Shown one piece after another: positions 27,208 through 37,172 of a DNA stretch of 64,000 bases (positions are counted from its first letter, which is position 1; each line of letters starts with the position of its first letter). The notes below the pieces were generated by a model. That model was not told where the DNA came from. It saw only the letters and a program-made list of their open reading frames with translations, and ran no database searches. This DNA comes from Colwellia chukchiensis (lineage in GTDB: Bacteria; Pseudomonadota; Gammaproteobacteria; Enterobacterales; Alteromonadaceae). A program made the position numbers and the translations under genes. Location: assembly GCF_002104455.1 (NCBI RefSeq), contig NZ_NBOC01000002.1, forward strand, positions 166,369 to 230,368. The letters are read 5' to 3'.

Positions 27208-28290
27208 TTAAACAGCGAGTTGCTCAAGTTGTTTAATTAACCTTTGCGTCGAGGCCGCTAAACCTACGGACGCGACTTTAGCTAAATTATACCACTGCAA
27301 ATTGCTATTTTCGCTAATTTCTTTTGCTGGTAACTTGCGACAGTCGACGACAATGGCTTCAATATCGAGATGAAAGTGGCTAAAGGTATGGCGAAATTTA
27401 TCTAAGGCAAATGTCTCGGTTGGTTTGAGGTTTAGTTGTGCTAATAAATCAGGCAAATTTGCTCTATCTGACAACTCTAAAAAGCACCATAAACCACCCC
27501 AAATACCTGCCGGTGGACGCTTTTCCATTAACACTTGTTGATTTACGCGTGGGATCACCATAATGGTACTTTTTGCGGGTATGGCTTTTTTCGGTTTCTT
27601 TTGCGGGTATTGAGTTTGCTCGTCACTGGCGCGTGCTAAACAGCTTGCTTGTAGTGGGCAAATATCACACTTAGGCTTAGCGCGTGTACAGACCATAGCC
27701 CCTAAGTCCATCATGGCTTGGTTAAACTGTGCCACACCTTCTTTTGGGGTCAGCGTTTCAGTGATTGGCCATAAGGTTTTTTCATATATGGCTTGGCCAG
27801 CATGGCCTTGCACCTTATAGCAGCGTGCTAATACGCGTTTAACATTGCCATCTAGTATCGGGTGATGTTTATTGAGCGCTAAACTTAATATTGCGCCGGC
27901 AGTTGAACGGCCAATGCCGGGCAGCGCAATAACATCATCAATTTGTTCTGGGAAAATACCTTGGTATTGATCACGAATGATTTTAGCTGTTTTGTGTAAA
28001 TTACGCGCGCGGGCGTAGTAACCCAAACCTGTCCAATGATGTAATACTGTGTCTTCATCAGCATTGGCTAGGTCGACAATATTAGGAAAACTTGCCATAA
28101 AACGTTGATAATAGGGGATCACAGTAGCCACTTGCGTTTGCTGTAGCATAATTTCTGAGATCCAGACTCGGTATGGAGTTTTTTCTTGCTGCCAAGGCAA
28201 GTGTTTTCTACCTTGTACTTGAAACCAAGATAACACTTGATCACTAAATACTTGCGCAGATCTGGCTGAAATTTGAGTTTTATTTGTCAT
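27208..28290 (-). CDS. mutY: A/G-specific adenine glycosylase MutY
   Basis: Removes adenine mispaired with 8-oxoguanine. HhH-GPD fold: the catalytic glutamate is in [10 protein letters not shown], the HhH motif is [14 protein letters not shown], and the catalytic aspartate is in [13 protein letters not shown]. The 4Fe-4S loop has the canonical C-x6-C-x2-C-x5-C spacing ([17 protein letters not shown]). The C-terminal NUDIX-like domain (about 235-355) reads 8-oxo[15 protein letters not shown] is its conserved segment. Length 360 is normal. It is the first gene of a mutY-yggX-GDT1 operon. Confidence 0.97.
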   Translation of the reverse strand: MTNKTQISARSAQVFSDQVLSWFQVQGRKHLPWQQEKTPYRVWISEIMLQQTQVATVIPYYQRFMASFPNIVDLANADEDTVLHHWTGLGYYARARNLHKTAKIIRDQYQGIFPEQIDDVIALPGIGRSTAGAILSLALNKHHPILDGNVKRVLARCYKVQGHAGQAIYEKTLWPITETLTPKEGVAQFNQAMMDLGAMVCTRAKPKCDICPLQASCLARASDEQTQYPQKKPKKAIPAKSTIMVIPRVNQQVLMEKRPPAGIWGGLWCFLELSDRANLPDLLAQLNLKPTETFALDKFRHTFSHFHLDIEAIVVDCRKLPAKEISENSNLQWYNLAKVASVGLAASTQRLIKQLEQLAV

Positions 28291-28411
28291 AGCGGCGCCA
28301 GTGTAACGAATAAAATTAAGATTTTCATTGCAAAAATTTCTATTAGCACTAAGCTCTCGCCCATAACAGGTAGGCTTAATGTGAATTGATATAAGCTTTA
28401 AGGAGCTAATG

Positions 28412-28750
28412 ATGAAAATAGAAGCAAAAAATCGAAGTAAGCGATTACGAAAAAAATTACGCGTCGACGAATATCAAGAATTAGGTTTTGATATTGCTTG
28501 GCAACTAGATGAAAATTTAGCGGGTGACGCTATTGATGACTTTTTAAATAACTTTTTTGAGCAAGTGATTGAGCCCAATGGCTTAGGTTTTGGCGGTGAA
28601 GGTGACACCTTGTGGCATGGCTTAGTGTGCACGCAAAAAATCGGAAAATGTACAGAAGAAGATCGTAAATTGGTAGAAAAGTGGTTAACCGATAACGGCG
28701 CTAAGGCGGTAGATGTTGGGCCATTGTATGATGTTTGGTGGGCTGAGTAA
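28412..28750 (+). CDS. YggL family (DUF469) 50S ribosome-binding protein
   Basis: A 112-residue protein of the YggL family, reported to bind the 50S subunit. The basic opening [21 protein letters not shown] and the ending [11 protein letters not shown] match the family, as do [15 protein letters not shown]. Two ATG codons stand in tandem at 28409 and 28412; the second is chosen because AGGAG is then 6 bases away, against 3 for the first. It diverges from mutY, as in E. coli. Confidence 0.9.
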   Translation: MKIEAKNRSKRLRKKLRVDEYQELGFDIAWQLDENLAGDAIDDFLNNFFEQVIEPNGLGFGGEGDTLWHGLVCTQKIGKCTEEDRKLVEKWLTDNGAKAVDVGPLYDVWWAE

Positions 28751-28771
28751 TAACTTAGCCGCTATTATGTA

Positions 28772-28799
28772 ATTCAAGCTAGCACTTGCTAGCTTGAAT
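28772..28799. terminator. inverted repeat between convergent genes
   Basis: A perfect 13-base inverted repeat (ATTCAAGCTAGCA / TGCTAGCTTGAAT) with a 2-base centre lies between the yggL-type gene and the Tsx-like gene, which converge. It lacks a T run, so termination is inferred from its position. Confidence 0.4.
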
Positions 28800-28809
28800 A
28801 TTAAGCAAT

Positions 28810-29496
28810 TTAAAAGTGATATTTCACCAGTAAATTCAAATTTTTCTCGTCTACACCGTCAATGCCAAACTTGTTCAACCAAAACGCATATTCAACACCA
28901 ACAAATAACTTGGTTTTTAAATTTAGATGTTGACCTAGATTATATTTTAATTGTGAAGTGAAATTCATGTTTGAATGTTGATCGCCTTTAGCAATAACGT
29001 AATCCATAAAACCATCATACACTAACGGACCAAGGGGTAAGGCCCAAGTTACCGTGACTTGCTGATTGCTTTTTGCTGAGTCGTTATTTCTATGATAGAT
29101 ATTGACATTAAAATAGTTGAAATTAGGTAAATTTAAGCTGGTGCCTAAACCCACTAAGTAATGAGTGAAATTGTCGCCTATTTCTGCCGTAGTGGCGATA
29201 TAGATGTTCTCGAAAAATTGATTTTTATAAGCAGAAATTTGAAATCTTGGTGCTATTTCTGCGTAAGTTTCTTTATCACCGTTGTCCGAGTGTAGTCGGT
29301 CAATAAACAGAAAACTGTCGCCCCAGCTATAACCGCCAGCATGTTCAAACGTAAAAACAGTGCGACTGTTATCACCCACCTCATAATGGTTACCGCGCAA
29401 GAATGTAGCGCTGCTATCAGACCATAGCGTTTGGGCAATACCATTAAAACTGGTGATGGTAATTAGTGCCAAAAATGCCGCTGCAATAGGCTTCAT
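28810..29496 (-). CDS. Tsx-like nucleoside-specific outer-membrane channel
   Basis: A 228-residue outer-membrane beta-barrel with a signal peptide (about 1-21). The region with HYEVGDNSRTVFTFEHAGGYSWGDSFLFIDR fits the Tsx/OMPP1 nucleoside-channel family. Alternating amphipathic strands run through the protein, and it ends in KYHF with the terminal phenylalanine needed for barrel assembly. AAGGAAAC precedes the start. It is shorter than E. coli Tsx, so the exact substrate is uncertain. Confidence 0.82.
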   Translation of the reverse strand: MKPIAAAFLALITITSFNGIAQTLWSDSSATFLRGNHYEVGDNSRTVFTFEHAGGYSWGDSFLFIDRLHSDNGDKETYAEIAPRFQISAYKNQFFENIYIATTAEIGDNFTHYLVGLGTSLNLPNFNYFNVNIYHRNNDSAKSNQQVTVTWALPLGPLVYDGFMDYVIAKGDQHSNMNFTSQLKYNLGQHLNLKTKLFVGVEYAFWLNKFGIDGVDEKNLNLLVKYHF

Positions 29497-29804
29497 ATCG
29501 TTTCCTTATTTGTTTGATTATCGTAATGAAAAAGTTATCTAACGCTCTAGCTCAAGCCTCTAACGAGCTTGTAAGTTAGTTTTGACCTTATTTTTGCTGC
29601 TGTTTGCACACATAGGCTTGCGTAAATGCCGCTTAAGATATTTTAATGTGTTGTGCCATTTGGGTCACGGATTCTTTTAGCTGTTTACAGATATAGGTTT
29701 AAGTTAGTCGCATTGAATTACATCATTTTCGGTTAATGTTTAGGTTTGAATTTATTGGCTGAAACAGGGATAATATGCGGCCTGATTTTTCTTAAAGAAC
29801 CACT
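29497..29804. other. divergent intergenic region, no gene seen
   Basis: The 308 bases between the Tsx-like gene and trmB must hold two divergent promoters. I see no open frame, hairpin or operator that I can support. Confidence 0.6.
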
Positions 29805-30530
29805 ATGACTGAACGAACCCATAAAACCATTGAACAAGCCGAGCAAGAAGGCAAGTACATTAGAAAAGTGCGTAGCTTTGTTAAGCGTGAAGGTCGTCTG
29901 ACTAAGGCGCAGGCAAAAGCGTTAGAGCAATTTTGGCCAATCATGGGATTAAACCACCAAGACGGTATGATTAACCCGCATACATTATTTGGCAATAATA
30001 ATCCGCTGGTATTAGAGATTGGCTTTGGTATGGGTAAGTCATTAGTTGAAATGGCAAAAAATGCGCCTGAGCTTAATTTTATTGGTGTTGAAGTGCATCG
30101 CCCGGGCGTTGGTGCCTGTATTGCCTTAGCGCAAGAGCAAGGTGTTACTAACTTAAAGGTATACGAACATGATGCGATCGAAATTTTAGCTGACTGTATT
30201 CCTGACGCTTGTTTAGCGAAAGTTCAGTTGTTTTTTCCAGATCCTTGGCATAAGAAAAAACACCATAAGCGTCGCATTGTGCAAGCAAGTTTTGTCGAAG
30301 CCATTCGTGAAAAGCTGCAAGTCGGTGGTGTTTTTCATATGGCGACAGATTGGGAAAACTACGCAGAATGTATGTTAGCAGATATGAGCTCAGCGCCAGG
30401 TTATAAAAACTTATCGGCTACTAATGATTATGTTCCACGCCCTGATTCGCGTCCGTTAACTAAGTTTGAACATCGTGGTCAAAACTTGGGACATGGTGTT
30501 TGGGACTTACAGTTTGAGAAGCTCGGATAG
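29805..30530 (+). CDS. trmB: tRNA (guanine46-N7)-methyltransferase TrmB
   Basis: SAM-dependent enzyme making m7G46 in tRNA variable loops. The SAM site is [15 protein letters not shown] (about 68-82), the adenine loop [14 protein letters not shown] follows, and the catalytic segment is [20 protein letters not shown] (about 145-164). The C-terminal [17 protein letters not shown] is typical. Length 241 is normal. A strong terminator follows the stop. Confidence 0.97.
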   Translation: MTERTHKTIEQAEQEGKYIRKVRSFVKREGRLTKAQAKALEQFWPIMGLNHQDGMINPHTLFGNNNPLVLEIGFGMGKSLVEMAKNAPELNFIGVEVHRPGVGACIALAQEQGVTNLKVYEHDAIEILADCIPDACLAKVQLFFPDPWHKKKHHKRRIVQASFVEAIREKLQVGGVFHMATDWENYAECMLADMSSAPGYKNLSATNDYVPRPDSRPLTKFEHRGQNLGHGVWDLQFEKLG

Positions 30531-30554
30531 TGGTGTTTGTCAAATATGTCGTTG

Positions 30555-30581
30555 AAAAAAGAGCTAATTAGCTCTTTTTTT
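30555..30581. terminator. bidirectional intrinsic terminator
   Basis: AAAAAAGAGCTAATTAGCTCTTTTTT: a near-perfect palindrome with A and T runs on its two sides, placed between trmB and the convergent gene at 30661. Confidence 0.85.
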
Positions 30582-30660
30582 GTTATTGCTCTGTCTCAGC
30601 TTTGGCATCGCCAAGTGCGCTAACTGTTAGCGTTAATAAAACAACGATTTGCAAGCCAGA

Positions 30661-31014
30661 CTAACGATGCAGTTTATCTCGTTCAATATGAAATAAGTGC
30701 TGGCTATTTCGTAAGTTTCCACTTGTTTTTAACCACTGCTCATCAATAATTTCGCGCTTTAATGCCGCTTGTAAAATGCGTGAACTGGCAGCGCACCAAT
30801 ATTGAATAGTCGCTTCTTGATGCGCCAGAGTATTGGGCAGCATAGCTGAACGACTACTGGCCATTTCTTCAATGATACTGGCAATAACTTTAGGCTTTAG
30901 TTCTTGAATGATTTGGCGTTTAAACCGATTAAACTGCCTAGCTCGCATGAGTTGCCAAATTAACCAAGCTAAAAAACTAACCGCGCAGGCGGCGATAACA
31001 ACAATAAGTTCCAC
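30661..31014 (-). CDS. small membrane-anchored protein, possibly DUF2489-like
   Basis: A 117-residue protein with one N-terminal membrane helix (about 3-22) and a basic, helical cytoplasmic part (about 25-117). It looks like the gammaproteobacterial DUF2489 group, but I hold this lightly. No catalytic motif is visible. The start is GTG. It is monocistronic and convergent with trmB. Confidence 0.6.
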   Translation of the reverse strand: MELIVVIAACAVSFLAWLIWQLMRARQFNRFKRQIIQELKPKVIASIIEEMASSRSAMLPNTLAHQEATIQYWCAASSRILQAALKREIIDEQWLKTSGNLRNSQHLFHIERDKLHR

Positions 31015-31118
31015 AATGACACTTCTTAATTGAGCAAAAAATAGATCACGGCGCTATTCTAGCAGTAAATACAAGTTATGTTGAACTTTGCGTAGAGCTT
31101 TCAGTTGTTGATACTAGG

Positions 31119-31595
31119 TTACACTCGAAATTGTGCACCTTCATGCATCAATAGCTTAGCTTTTAATGCTAAACCACCGGCATAGCCAGTTAACTTTCCA
31201 TTGCTCCCTATTACGCGGTGACAAGGTACGATTAAGGCAATGGGGTTGGCACCATTTGCAGTACCAACCGCGCGCACTGCTTTTGCGTTATTGATGCTTT
31301 TTGCTATCCAACCGTAGCTTTTCGTTTCACCACAGGGAATGTTTGTTAGTGCCTGCCAAACTTGCTTTTGAAAGCTAGTGCCTTTGGGGTCTAGCGCTAA
31401 CTGAAAACGTTTTCTTTCGCCGGCAAAATATTCATTTAATTGCTGGATCACTTGCGTAAACTTAGCTTCTGCTAAACATAAACCAGACAGTGAAATTGGC
31501 GATTTTCCTTGCTGAAAAGCTAATGATGTTAAGCCGTTATCATTAGCAGTGAGCGCAATTTCGCCCAGTGGCGATTGATAAATATAATAGTACAT
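31119..31595 (-). CDS. ogt: methylated-DNA--protein-cysteine S-methyltransferase
   Basis: Suicide repair protein that takes the methyl group from O6-methylguanine. The active site is PCHRV with Cys125 (IVPCHRVIG), and the helix-turn-helix finger is SFQKQVWQALTNIPCGET (about 74-91). Length 158 fits Ogt; no Ada N-domain is attached. It begins 6 bases downstream of the Ada-AlkA fusion, so the two make one repair operon. Confidence 0.95.
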   Translation of the reverse strand: MYYYIYQSPLGEIALTANDNGLTSLAFQQGKSPISLSGLCLAEAKFTQVIQQLNEYFAGERKRFQLALDPKGTSFQKQVWQALTNIPCGETKSYGWIAKSINNAKAVRAVGTANGANPIALIVPCHRVIGSNGKLTGYAGGLALKAKLLMHEGAQFRV

Positions 31596-31601
31596 AGCGT
31601 G

Positions 31602-33071
31602 TTAGTCCTTAATGTTATTTTTTTCACTAGTCAAATGCAGCCATTGCCACAAATATATCGCGGCATAAGTGCGCCAGGGTCGCCAGCTTTCTGCTAGGGC
31701 TAAGATGGCTTTGTTTTTTGGCTTAACTTCATTGTCAGTCAAGGCTTTGATTATGCCTAAGTCAGCACTTGGAAATGCGTCGGGTTCGCTCAAGCCGCGC
31801 ATGGCAAGATAGTTTACCGTCCACGGGCCTATACCTTTTAGCTGAGTCAAGTTTGCTTCCAATTCTTCTGTGCTTAACCCTTGAGAAAATAGCGCTTGAT
31901 GGCTTTGGTAGTACTGAACCCAAGTTTGCAAGGTGGCAATGCGCGAGCGTGTTAGCCCAATATCCTGATAGTCTGCGTCTATCAGTGCCTTGATGGTTGG
32001 GAAGTATTTACTTGTTTTGCTTTCTTTTTCTAGGTCGTTACTTGGCACATCTTCGCCATATTTTTCTGTAATGCGTTGCGCGAGAGTTGTGGCACCTTTC
32101 ACGGATATTTGTTGACCTAATATGGCTCGAATTGAGAATTCAAAGACATCCCAACAGCCTGGTAATCGCAAACCGGGATGTTTTTTTATCACCTGAGCGA
32201 GCTTTTTATGGTAGCAGAGTTTTTCGTGGATAATTTGCATGTCGGTGTCTAAATCGAACATAGTTCTCACTCTGCTAATTACTTGGTGCAAGTAGCTGTA
32301 ATCACTAAGTTTTACGGTTAAATCTAAGGCACAGTTATTGGCATTTTTTGTCACCTTAATCCAACCATGGCAGTGATCGAGCTTAATAGTGCGAAAATAA
32401 TGGTTTTCAGTAATATTTTCTATAGATGTTAACTGTCTTGACCGGAAAAAACTTAACATTAAAGGCCAGTCAAATGGTGGCTTATAGGGTAATAAAACCG
32501 TAACAAAGTGCTCAGCCTTAATGGTGTTGTTGCCACGAATAGCGCGCGGTGTGGTTTGATAATTTGCCATTATAACTTCATTAAAGCGGCGAATGCTTTT
32601 AAAGCCAGCGGCAAATGCAACATTGGTAATGCTTAAGTTGGTAGATACCAAAAGTTTATGGGCAAGTAACAAGCGTTGTTGATGAAAAAAATCACTCGGT
32701 GCTAAGCCATAATACTTAACGAAGGTGCGATGGATTTGCCGCTCGTTGATCGCTAAAACTTTCGCGCACTGTTTTACGCTATAGTTATTTTCATAATACG
32801 CTTGGGTAATTTTTTTAATTTTATTTGGTAACGGTATGTTCGGCGCTAGCTGAGGAAAACAGCGTTTACATGGTCGAAAGCCAGCCTGCTGAGCGAGTTC
32901 AGCATTGTGGAAATACCTAACGTTTTCTGGTTTTGGCGCTCTTGCTGGGCATATGGGACGACAAAAAATACCCGTTGTTAAAACCGCGGTAAAAAATTTA
33001 CCATCAAAGCGCGCATCACGACTGAGCCTTGCACTCTCACACACCGCAATACTTAATTCCGCTTGCTTCAT
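31602..33071 (-). CDS. Ada-AlkA fusion: methyl-responsive activator plus 3-methyladenine DNA glycosylase
   Basis: Order: Ada N-terminal zinc domain with Cys37, Cys41, Cys68 and Cys71 (matching 38/42/69/72 of E. coli Ada, where the first is the methylphosphotriester acceptor); AraC helix-turn-helix (about 90-175); AlkA N-domain; HhH-GPD glycosylase with LKGIGPWTVNYLAMRG and the catalytic-Asp segment DAFPSADLGI (about 430-450). The O6-methyltransferase half of Ada is missing and is supplied by ogt downstream. The ATG at 33071 is chosen because the Ada domain starts there; the GTG at 33167 would add 32 residues without family support. Confidence 0.92.
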   Translation of the reverse strand: MKQAELSIAVCESARLSRDARFDGKFFTAVLTTGIFCRPICPARAPKPENVRYFHNAELAQQAGFRPCKRCFPQLAPNIPLPNKIKKITQAYYENNYSVKQCAKVLAINERQIHRTFVKYYGLAPSDFFHQQRLLLAHKLLVSTNLSITNVAFAAGFKSIRRFNEVIMANYQTTPRAIRGNNTIKAEHFVTVLLPYKPPFDWPLMLSFFRSRQLTSIENITENHYFRTIKLDHCHGWIKVTKNANNCALDLTVKLSDYSYLHQVISRVRTMFDLDTDMQIIHEKLCYHKKLAQVIKKHPGLRLPGCWDVFEFSIRAILGQQISVKGATTLAQRITEKYGEDVPSNDLEKESKTSKYFPTIKALIDADYQDIGLTRSRIATLQTWVQYYQSHQALFSQGLSTEELEANLTQLKGIGPWTVNYLAMRGLSEPDAFPSADLGIIKALTDNEVKPKNKAILALAESWRPWRTYAAIYLWQWLHLTSEKNNIKD

Positions 33072-33222
33072 TTTTACATGCTCAGAGTCTAATTTAACTA
33101 AATCATACCTAAGCGCTGAGAAATAACTAGCGATATTCAGACAGCAATAAAAAATACGTCGCACCACTATGCGCTATTAGTGATGGCACTAGCAGAAAGC
33201 ATTAATGTTTTAGAAACATTTC

Positions 33223-33256
33223 GTGACTAAGTTATGTGACTAAGTTATGTGACTAA
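33223..33256. repeat. 13-bp tandem repeat, about 2.6 units
   Basis: GTGACTAAGTTAT occurs at 33223-33235 and 33236-33248, followed by GTGACTAA at 33249. It lies in the 376-base gap between the Ada-AlkA gene and the histidine kinase. No gene is seen in that gap. Confidence 0.8.
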
Positions 33257-33447
33257 ATAAACAAGGTGCGTGCTGTTTTGCTAATGTTCTTTGCCATCGC
33301 GGTTTTTAAATTATGTCTGTTCAATGCTTAAAATATTCTTCTAAGATAAGGTATTTACCGACATTGTCATTTGACTTTATGCTGCGCTACTATTTTAATA
33401 GGACTAAGCTATTTCAAGGTTTTTAAATACGTGTCAAAAAATATTGC

Positions 33448-35058
33448 GTGGTCAATGTGATGGATGATAAAGGTGCTTTTAATAGCAAGCTTTCTCGACG
33501 GGTATTTATTTATATTTTTCTCTGTAGTGCTTTTTTATCTGTGTGCTCTACGCTATTACACTTATATGGTGACTTTAAAGATGGCCTAACCGCTTTAGAT
33601 AAACGCTTTGATAATATTGAATTAAGTTTTAATCAATCAATATCGACGAGCTTATGGGACTTTAATGAGGCGTTAGTAGAACAACAAATTTCCGGCATTC
33701 TTCGCTTACCTGACATTCGTCATGTGAAAATAACCACGAGTTTTGGCAAAGTTTACCAAGTTGGTAACGCCCAACTCGATGCTAAAAAAATCAAAACTTA
33801 TGCCATCGCTTTTCAAGGCAATAGTATCGGAGAAATGGTCATTTCTGCCGATTATCAAGATATATATCAGCAGTTATGGCAAAAAGCGGGTTTTATCATT
33901 GTCTCTGAGTTTATTAAAATATTTATTGTCGCGCTGTCGACATTTTTTATTGTGCATTGGATGATCACCCGCCATTTATTTCGTATTACTTTGTATTCAA
34001 AGGCCTTGTCCGGTGAAAACCTTGATACTCAGCTTTCCTTGGAAAATCGTACGAAGCAGCCAGACGAACTTGATGAGCTAGTTGCTGCTATCAATGCCAT
34101 GCGTTTAACGCTTAAAAACGACATTATTAAATTAGAAGACGCCGAAAATGCGTTAATTGACTTAAATGGTGATTTAGAAATAAAAGTTTATGAGCGCACG
34201 GCAAAACTTGCAGAAAGTAACCAGCAATTGCAGCAGTCTTTGGATAAATTAACGCTTGCAAAAGATCAACTGGTGCAGTCAGAAAAAATGGCCTCGCTGG
34301 GTCAGCTTGTCGCTGGTGTAGCGCATGAAGTGAATACGCCACTGGGTATTTGTATAACCTCAGCGAGTGCATTAAAAGAAAAACTCGCAGAGTTGGAACA
34401 AGCATTAACAGAGCAGACTTTAACTAAAAAACAATTATCGGCAGCGTTACAGTTATTTTCCGAATATGAGCAAATAATAGAGCGTAGTTTGACAAAAGCT
34501 GTCGATTTGATCCGAGGTTTTAAATCTGTTGCGGTTGAATACCATACCGATCCTAAGCTCAACATAAATTTAGCTCAACATGTAAAAGATATTGTTAACA
34601 CCGTAAAAACGTTATTTAAACAAAAAAATTATCGTATCGAGATACAAGTGGATGAAGAGTTACACTTGGTGACCTACCCAAGCGCTTGGAATCAAATTCT
34701 CACTAACTTATTAACTAATTCACATATTCATGGTTTTGAGGGCAAAATAGACGGTGATATTACAATAGCGTTTCAACGCAATGAAGATAACCTAATATTA
34801 ACTTATCAAGATAATGGCAAGGGCTTAGCCGCTGATATAAAAGATAAAATATTTGAGCCTTTTGTGACCACAAAACGCGGCGTTGGTGGCTCAGGTTTAG
34901 GTATGAATATTGTTTATAATTTAGTCAGCACTAAGCTTGCAGGCAGCATTGAAGTAAAAGATAAAACCCCAGGTTGTTGCTTTGTCATTACCGTGCCGAT
35001 AGAAAAAGCACAGCCGCCAGCAGAAACAAACATCTCTGAGCTAAAGGTTAATCCTTAA
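33448..35058 (+). CDS. orphan membrane sensor histidine kinase
   Basis: A 536-residue kinase. A membrane helix (about 19-40), a periplasmic sensor of about 110 residues, a second helix (about 151-173), a HAMP-like linker (about 175-230) and a coiled coil (about 228-275) lead to the HisKA box EKMASLGQLVAGVAHEVNTPLG with His293. The HATPase domain has NQILTNLLTNSHIHGF, DNGKGL and GGSGLGMNIV. No response regulator gene is adjacent. It resembles the kinase at 60552 in layout and around the His box. The start is unclear: GTG at 33448 or ATG at 33460, neither with a good ribosome site. Confidence 0.9.
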   Translation: MVNVMDDKGAFNSKLSRRVFIYIFLCSAFLSVCSTLLHLYGDFKDGLTALDKRFDNIELSFNQSISTSLWDFNEALVEQQISGILRLPDIRHVKITTSFGKVYQVGNAQLDAKKIKTYAIAFQGNSIGEMVISADYQDIYQQLWQKAGFIIVSEFIKIFIVALSTFFIVHWMITRHLFRITLYSKALSGENLDTQLSLENRTKQPDELDELVAAINAMRLTLKNDIIKLEDAENALIDLNGDLEIKVYERTAKLAESNQQLQQSLDKLTLAKDQLVQSEKMASLGQLVAGVAHEVNTPLGICITSASALKEKLAELEQALTEQTLTKKQLSAALQLFSEYEQIIERSLTKAVDLIRGFKSVAVEYHTDPKLNINLAQHVKDIVNTVKTLFKQKNYRIEIQVDEELHLVTYPSAWNQILTNLLTNSHIHGFEGKIDGDITIAFQRNEDNLILTYQDNGKGLAADIKDKIFEPFVTTKRGVGGSGLGMNIVYNLVSTKLAGSIEVKDKTPGCCFVITVPIEKAQPPAETNISELKVNP

Positions 35059-35160
35059 CTTTTCGTTTATTACGTTTTTTTTGTAGCATAAGGTTAAAGT
35101 AACTATTTATCATTATTTAAACTTTGCATTGCATGGTTTGTGACCTAAAAGCGAAGAGGG

Positions 35161-36885
35161 TTAGACAAAAAAGTAGCAAATCAAGGTCCACAATAGGCCA
35201 GCCATTGATGCCGCCAAAATTGCCGGAAACAATTGTGATTTTACATGGTCCATTAAATCACAGCCTGTGGTCATGGCACTGAGTATAGTGGTATCTGAGA
35301 TAGGTGAGCATTGATCGCCAAACACACTGCCGTTTAAGACGCTAGCAAAACATAACATCATAAATAACTCTGGGCTTTGTAGCGCTTGATTTTGCGCAAT
35401 CGCCCAAGCTAATGGCATGGCTAAAGGAAAGGCGATAGCATAGGTGCCCCAGCTGGTACCGGTAGAAAATGCAATCATCATTGTCAGCAACTGCAACATG
35501 ACGGGTAAGCACCAAAAGGGCAGTTGCTGACTTAGTAAAGAAACTAAAAATAGGCCACCACCAGTTTCTTTACTGATACTGCCAATAATAACCGCCAACA
35601 TTAATATTACAGAAGCGAATACGACCCCCTTCAAACCATTGCTAAAGCCCTCGATAACTTGTGCTAACGACATGCCTTTTAAAAGTGCCATCATGGCAGA
35701 TAAGAATAAAGCGGCAGCAAACGCCCAGTTAATTTTAGGTGAGCCTAAAAAAATAAAGCTAGCAACGGCAATTGCCGTTAAAGTGATTAAAGGTAAAATA
35801 AATTCAAGTACATGGGGTTGATAACCATCAGGCACGTCAGCGCTTTGTAATTCTTTAGCGCTCATGGGTTTAGCTGTTGCCGCATCAAGTTGTTGGTACT
35901 TTTCTGCTCGCAATTTTGCGGCGCGAATACGTTTACCCGCAAAGGTGGTAATATTGAGGCTTAGTAATAAAGTACCAAGTACAGCAAAAATACTATAAAA
36001 ACTAAACGGAATACTTTTAAAGAAAAACGCGATCCGGTCAGCTTCTGTGGCTAAAAACGAAACGCCAGGGATAAATATTAATGCTTGAACATACGCTGGC
36101 CATGCATTAAATGCGAGTACAGACGCAATAGGAGAGGCAGTTGAGTCAACAATATAGCTCATCTCTTCATGACTTACTTTTGCTTTATCTGCTAAAGGGC
36201 GCACGGTTGTACCTACCAAGACAGTACTCATAGTACCACCTTGAAAAAACAAGACCCCTAAAAACCAAGTGACTAACTTGGCGGATTTTCGGCCTTTAAC
36301 AAAATGCTGGGTCATATAATTGGCAAATGCTTGGGCGGCACCAGTTTTTGACCAAATCCCGAGTAGTCCCCCTAACAACCATAAATATAATAATAACAAG
36401 GCGGCAGTGCCTTCTTTCGCTAAGTTAGGGATGATCACTGCATCAGTTAAGTCGTAACGTCCTAACATGATTGCACCAACTACTATACCGGCAAGTAACG
36501 CCGTTAGCGGCTCACGGGTGAGTAAGCACAGTATTATGGTGATCACGGCGGGCAGTAATGACCATATGCCAAAGTGAAACGCGGGCTTAAGTAACTTAAA
36601 CTGCTGATCTTTATCAACGACCCATTGTTGTTTTAGCTCTGGCGCGCCGGTAAGTTGGTTGAGATGCTGCTGATTAAGTGGCGAACTTTGATAGTCGACC
36701 ACAGTATCAATAATAATCTCTTGCTCTTGGTAGACATAACTTAAAACATGGTCCGCGCTCACTTTTACGTCATAGTTATAGCCTTGCTCCATCCATTGTG
36801 CCGGGATAAAGTTTTTAACATAAATGGCTAATAATACGGCAAAAATAAAGCTGACTAAGGCGATAGCGTTTTGTTTTATCGGCAT
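35161..36885 (-). CDS. Na+/H+ antiporter NhaC family protein
   Basis: A 574-residue inner-membrane antiporter with about eleven helices. A long N-terminal extracytoplasmic segment (about 27-105) separates helix 1 from the rest. Family segments are visible: [22 protein letters not shown] (about 210-231, as a region), and late [21 protein letters not shown] and [21 protein letters not shown]. The family exchanges sodium for protons, or organic acids in some members. The gene stands alone near the hydroxyproline locus; a role there is not shown. Confidence 0.9.
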   Translation of the reverse strand: MPIKQNAIALVSFIFAVLLAIYVKNFIPAQWMEQGYNYDVKVSADHVLSYVYQEQEIIIDTVVDYQSSPLNQQHLNQLTGAPELKQQWVVDKDQQFKLLKPAFHFGIWSLLPAVITIILCLLTREPLTALLAGIVVGAIMLGRYDLTDAVIIPNLAKEGTAALLLLYLWLLGGLLGIWSKTGAAQAFANYMTQHFVKGRKSAKLVTWFLGVLFFQGGTMSTVLVGTTVRPLADKAKVSHEEMSYIVDSTASPIASVLAFNAWPAYVQALIFIPGVSFLATEADRIAFFFKSIPFSFYSIFAVLGTLLLSLNITTFAGKRIRAAKLRAEKYQQLDAATAKPMSAKELQSADVPDGYQPHVLEFILPLITLTAIAVASFIFLGSPKINWAFAAALFLSAMMALLKGMSLAQVIEGFSNGLKGVVFASVILMLAVIIGSISKETGGGLFLVSLLSQQLPFWCLPVMLQLLTMMIAFSTGTSWGTYAIAFPLAMPLAWAIAQNQALQSPELFMMLCFASVLNGSVFGDQCSPISDTTILSAMTTGCDLMDHVKSQLFPAILAASMAGLLWTLICYFFV

Positions 36886-37172
36886 AACACAACTCTGTTA
36901 TTGTTTTTATCTGAGTCAAAAAATAGCGGTGTAATTTCGTACGACCGACCATACTTAGCTCAATGTTGCTATGGCTACGATAACAGAAATATGTGGAGAA
37001 TGAAGAAAATTTATGTCGGCTTATTTGTGCAAAAAGTAGGCCTAGAACGCAGCCAAGCAATGATATTAGTTTGGCTGAGAAAATTATATGGCTATACAAA
37101 AGCAACAATAGCACAGCTATGCCAGAGCTTAGCGGCTATTGAGTGCTAGTGCTTTGTTTTTACATATTATAA

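Noticed and set aside
29640..29670. CRP-like sequence upstream of the Tsx-like gene (TGTGCC ... GTCAC)
   Set aside because: The half-sites have the wrong spacing for a TGTGA-N6-TCACA site.
37000..37149. Small frame of 49 codons (starting MKKIYVGLF) between the NhaC gene and the dehydrogenase gene
   Set aside because: The GGAG before the start is only one base away, there is no recognisable family, and it lies in a 287-base divergent-type gap. It may be a decayed fragment, but I cannot support it as a gene.
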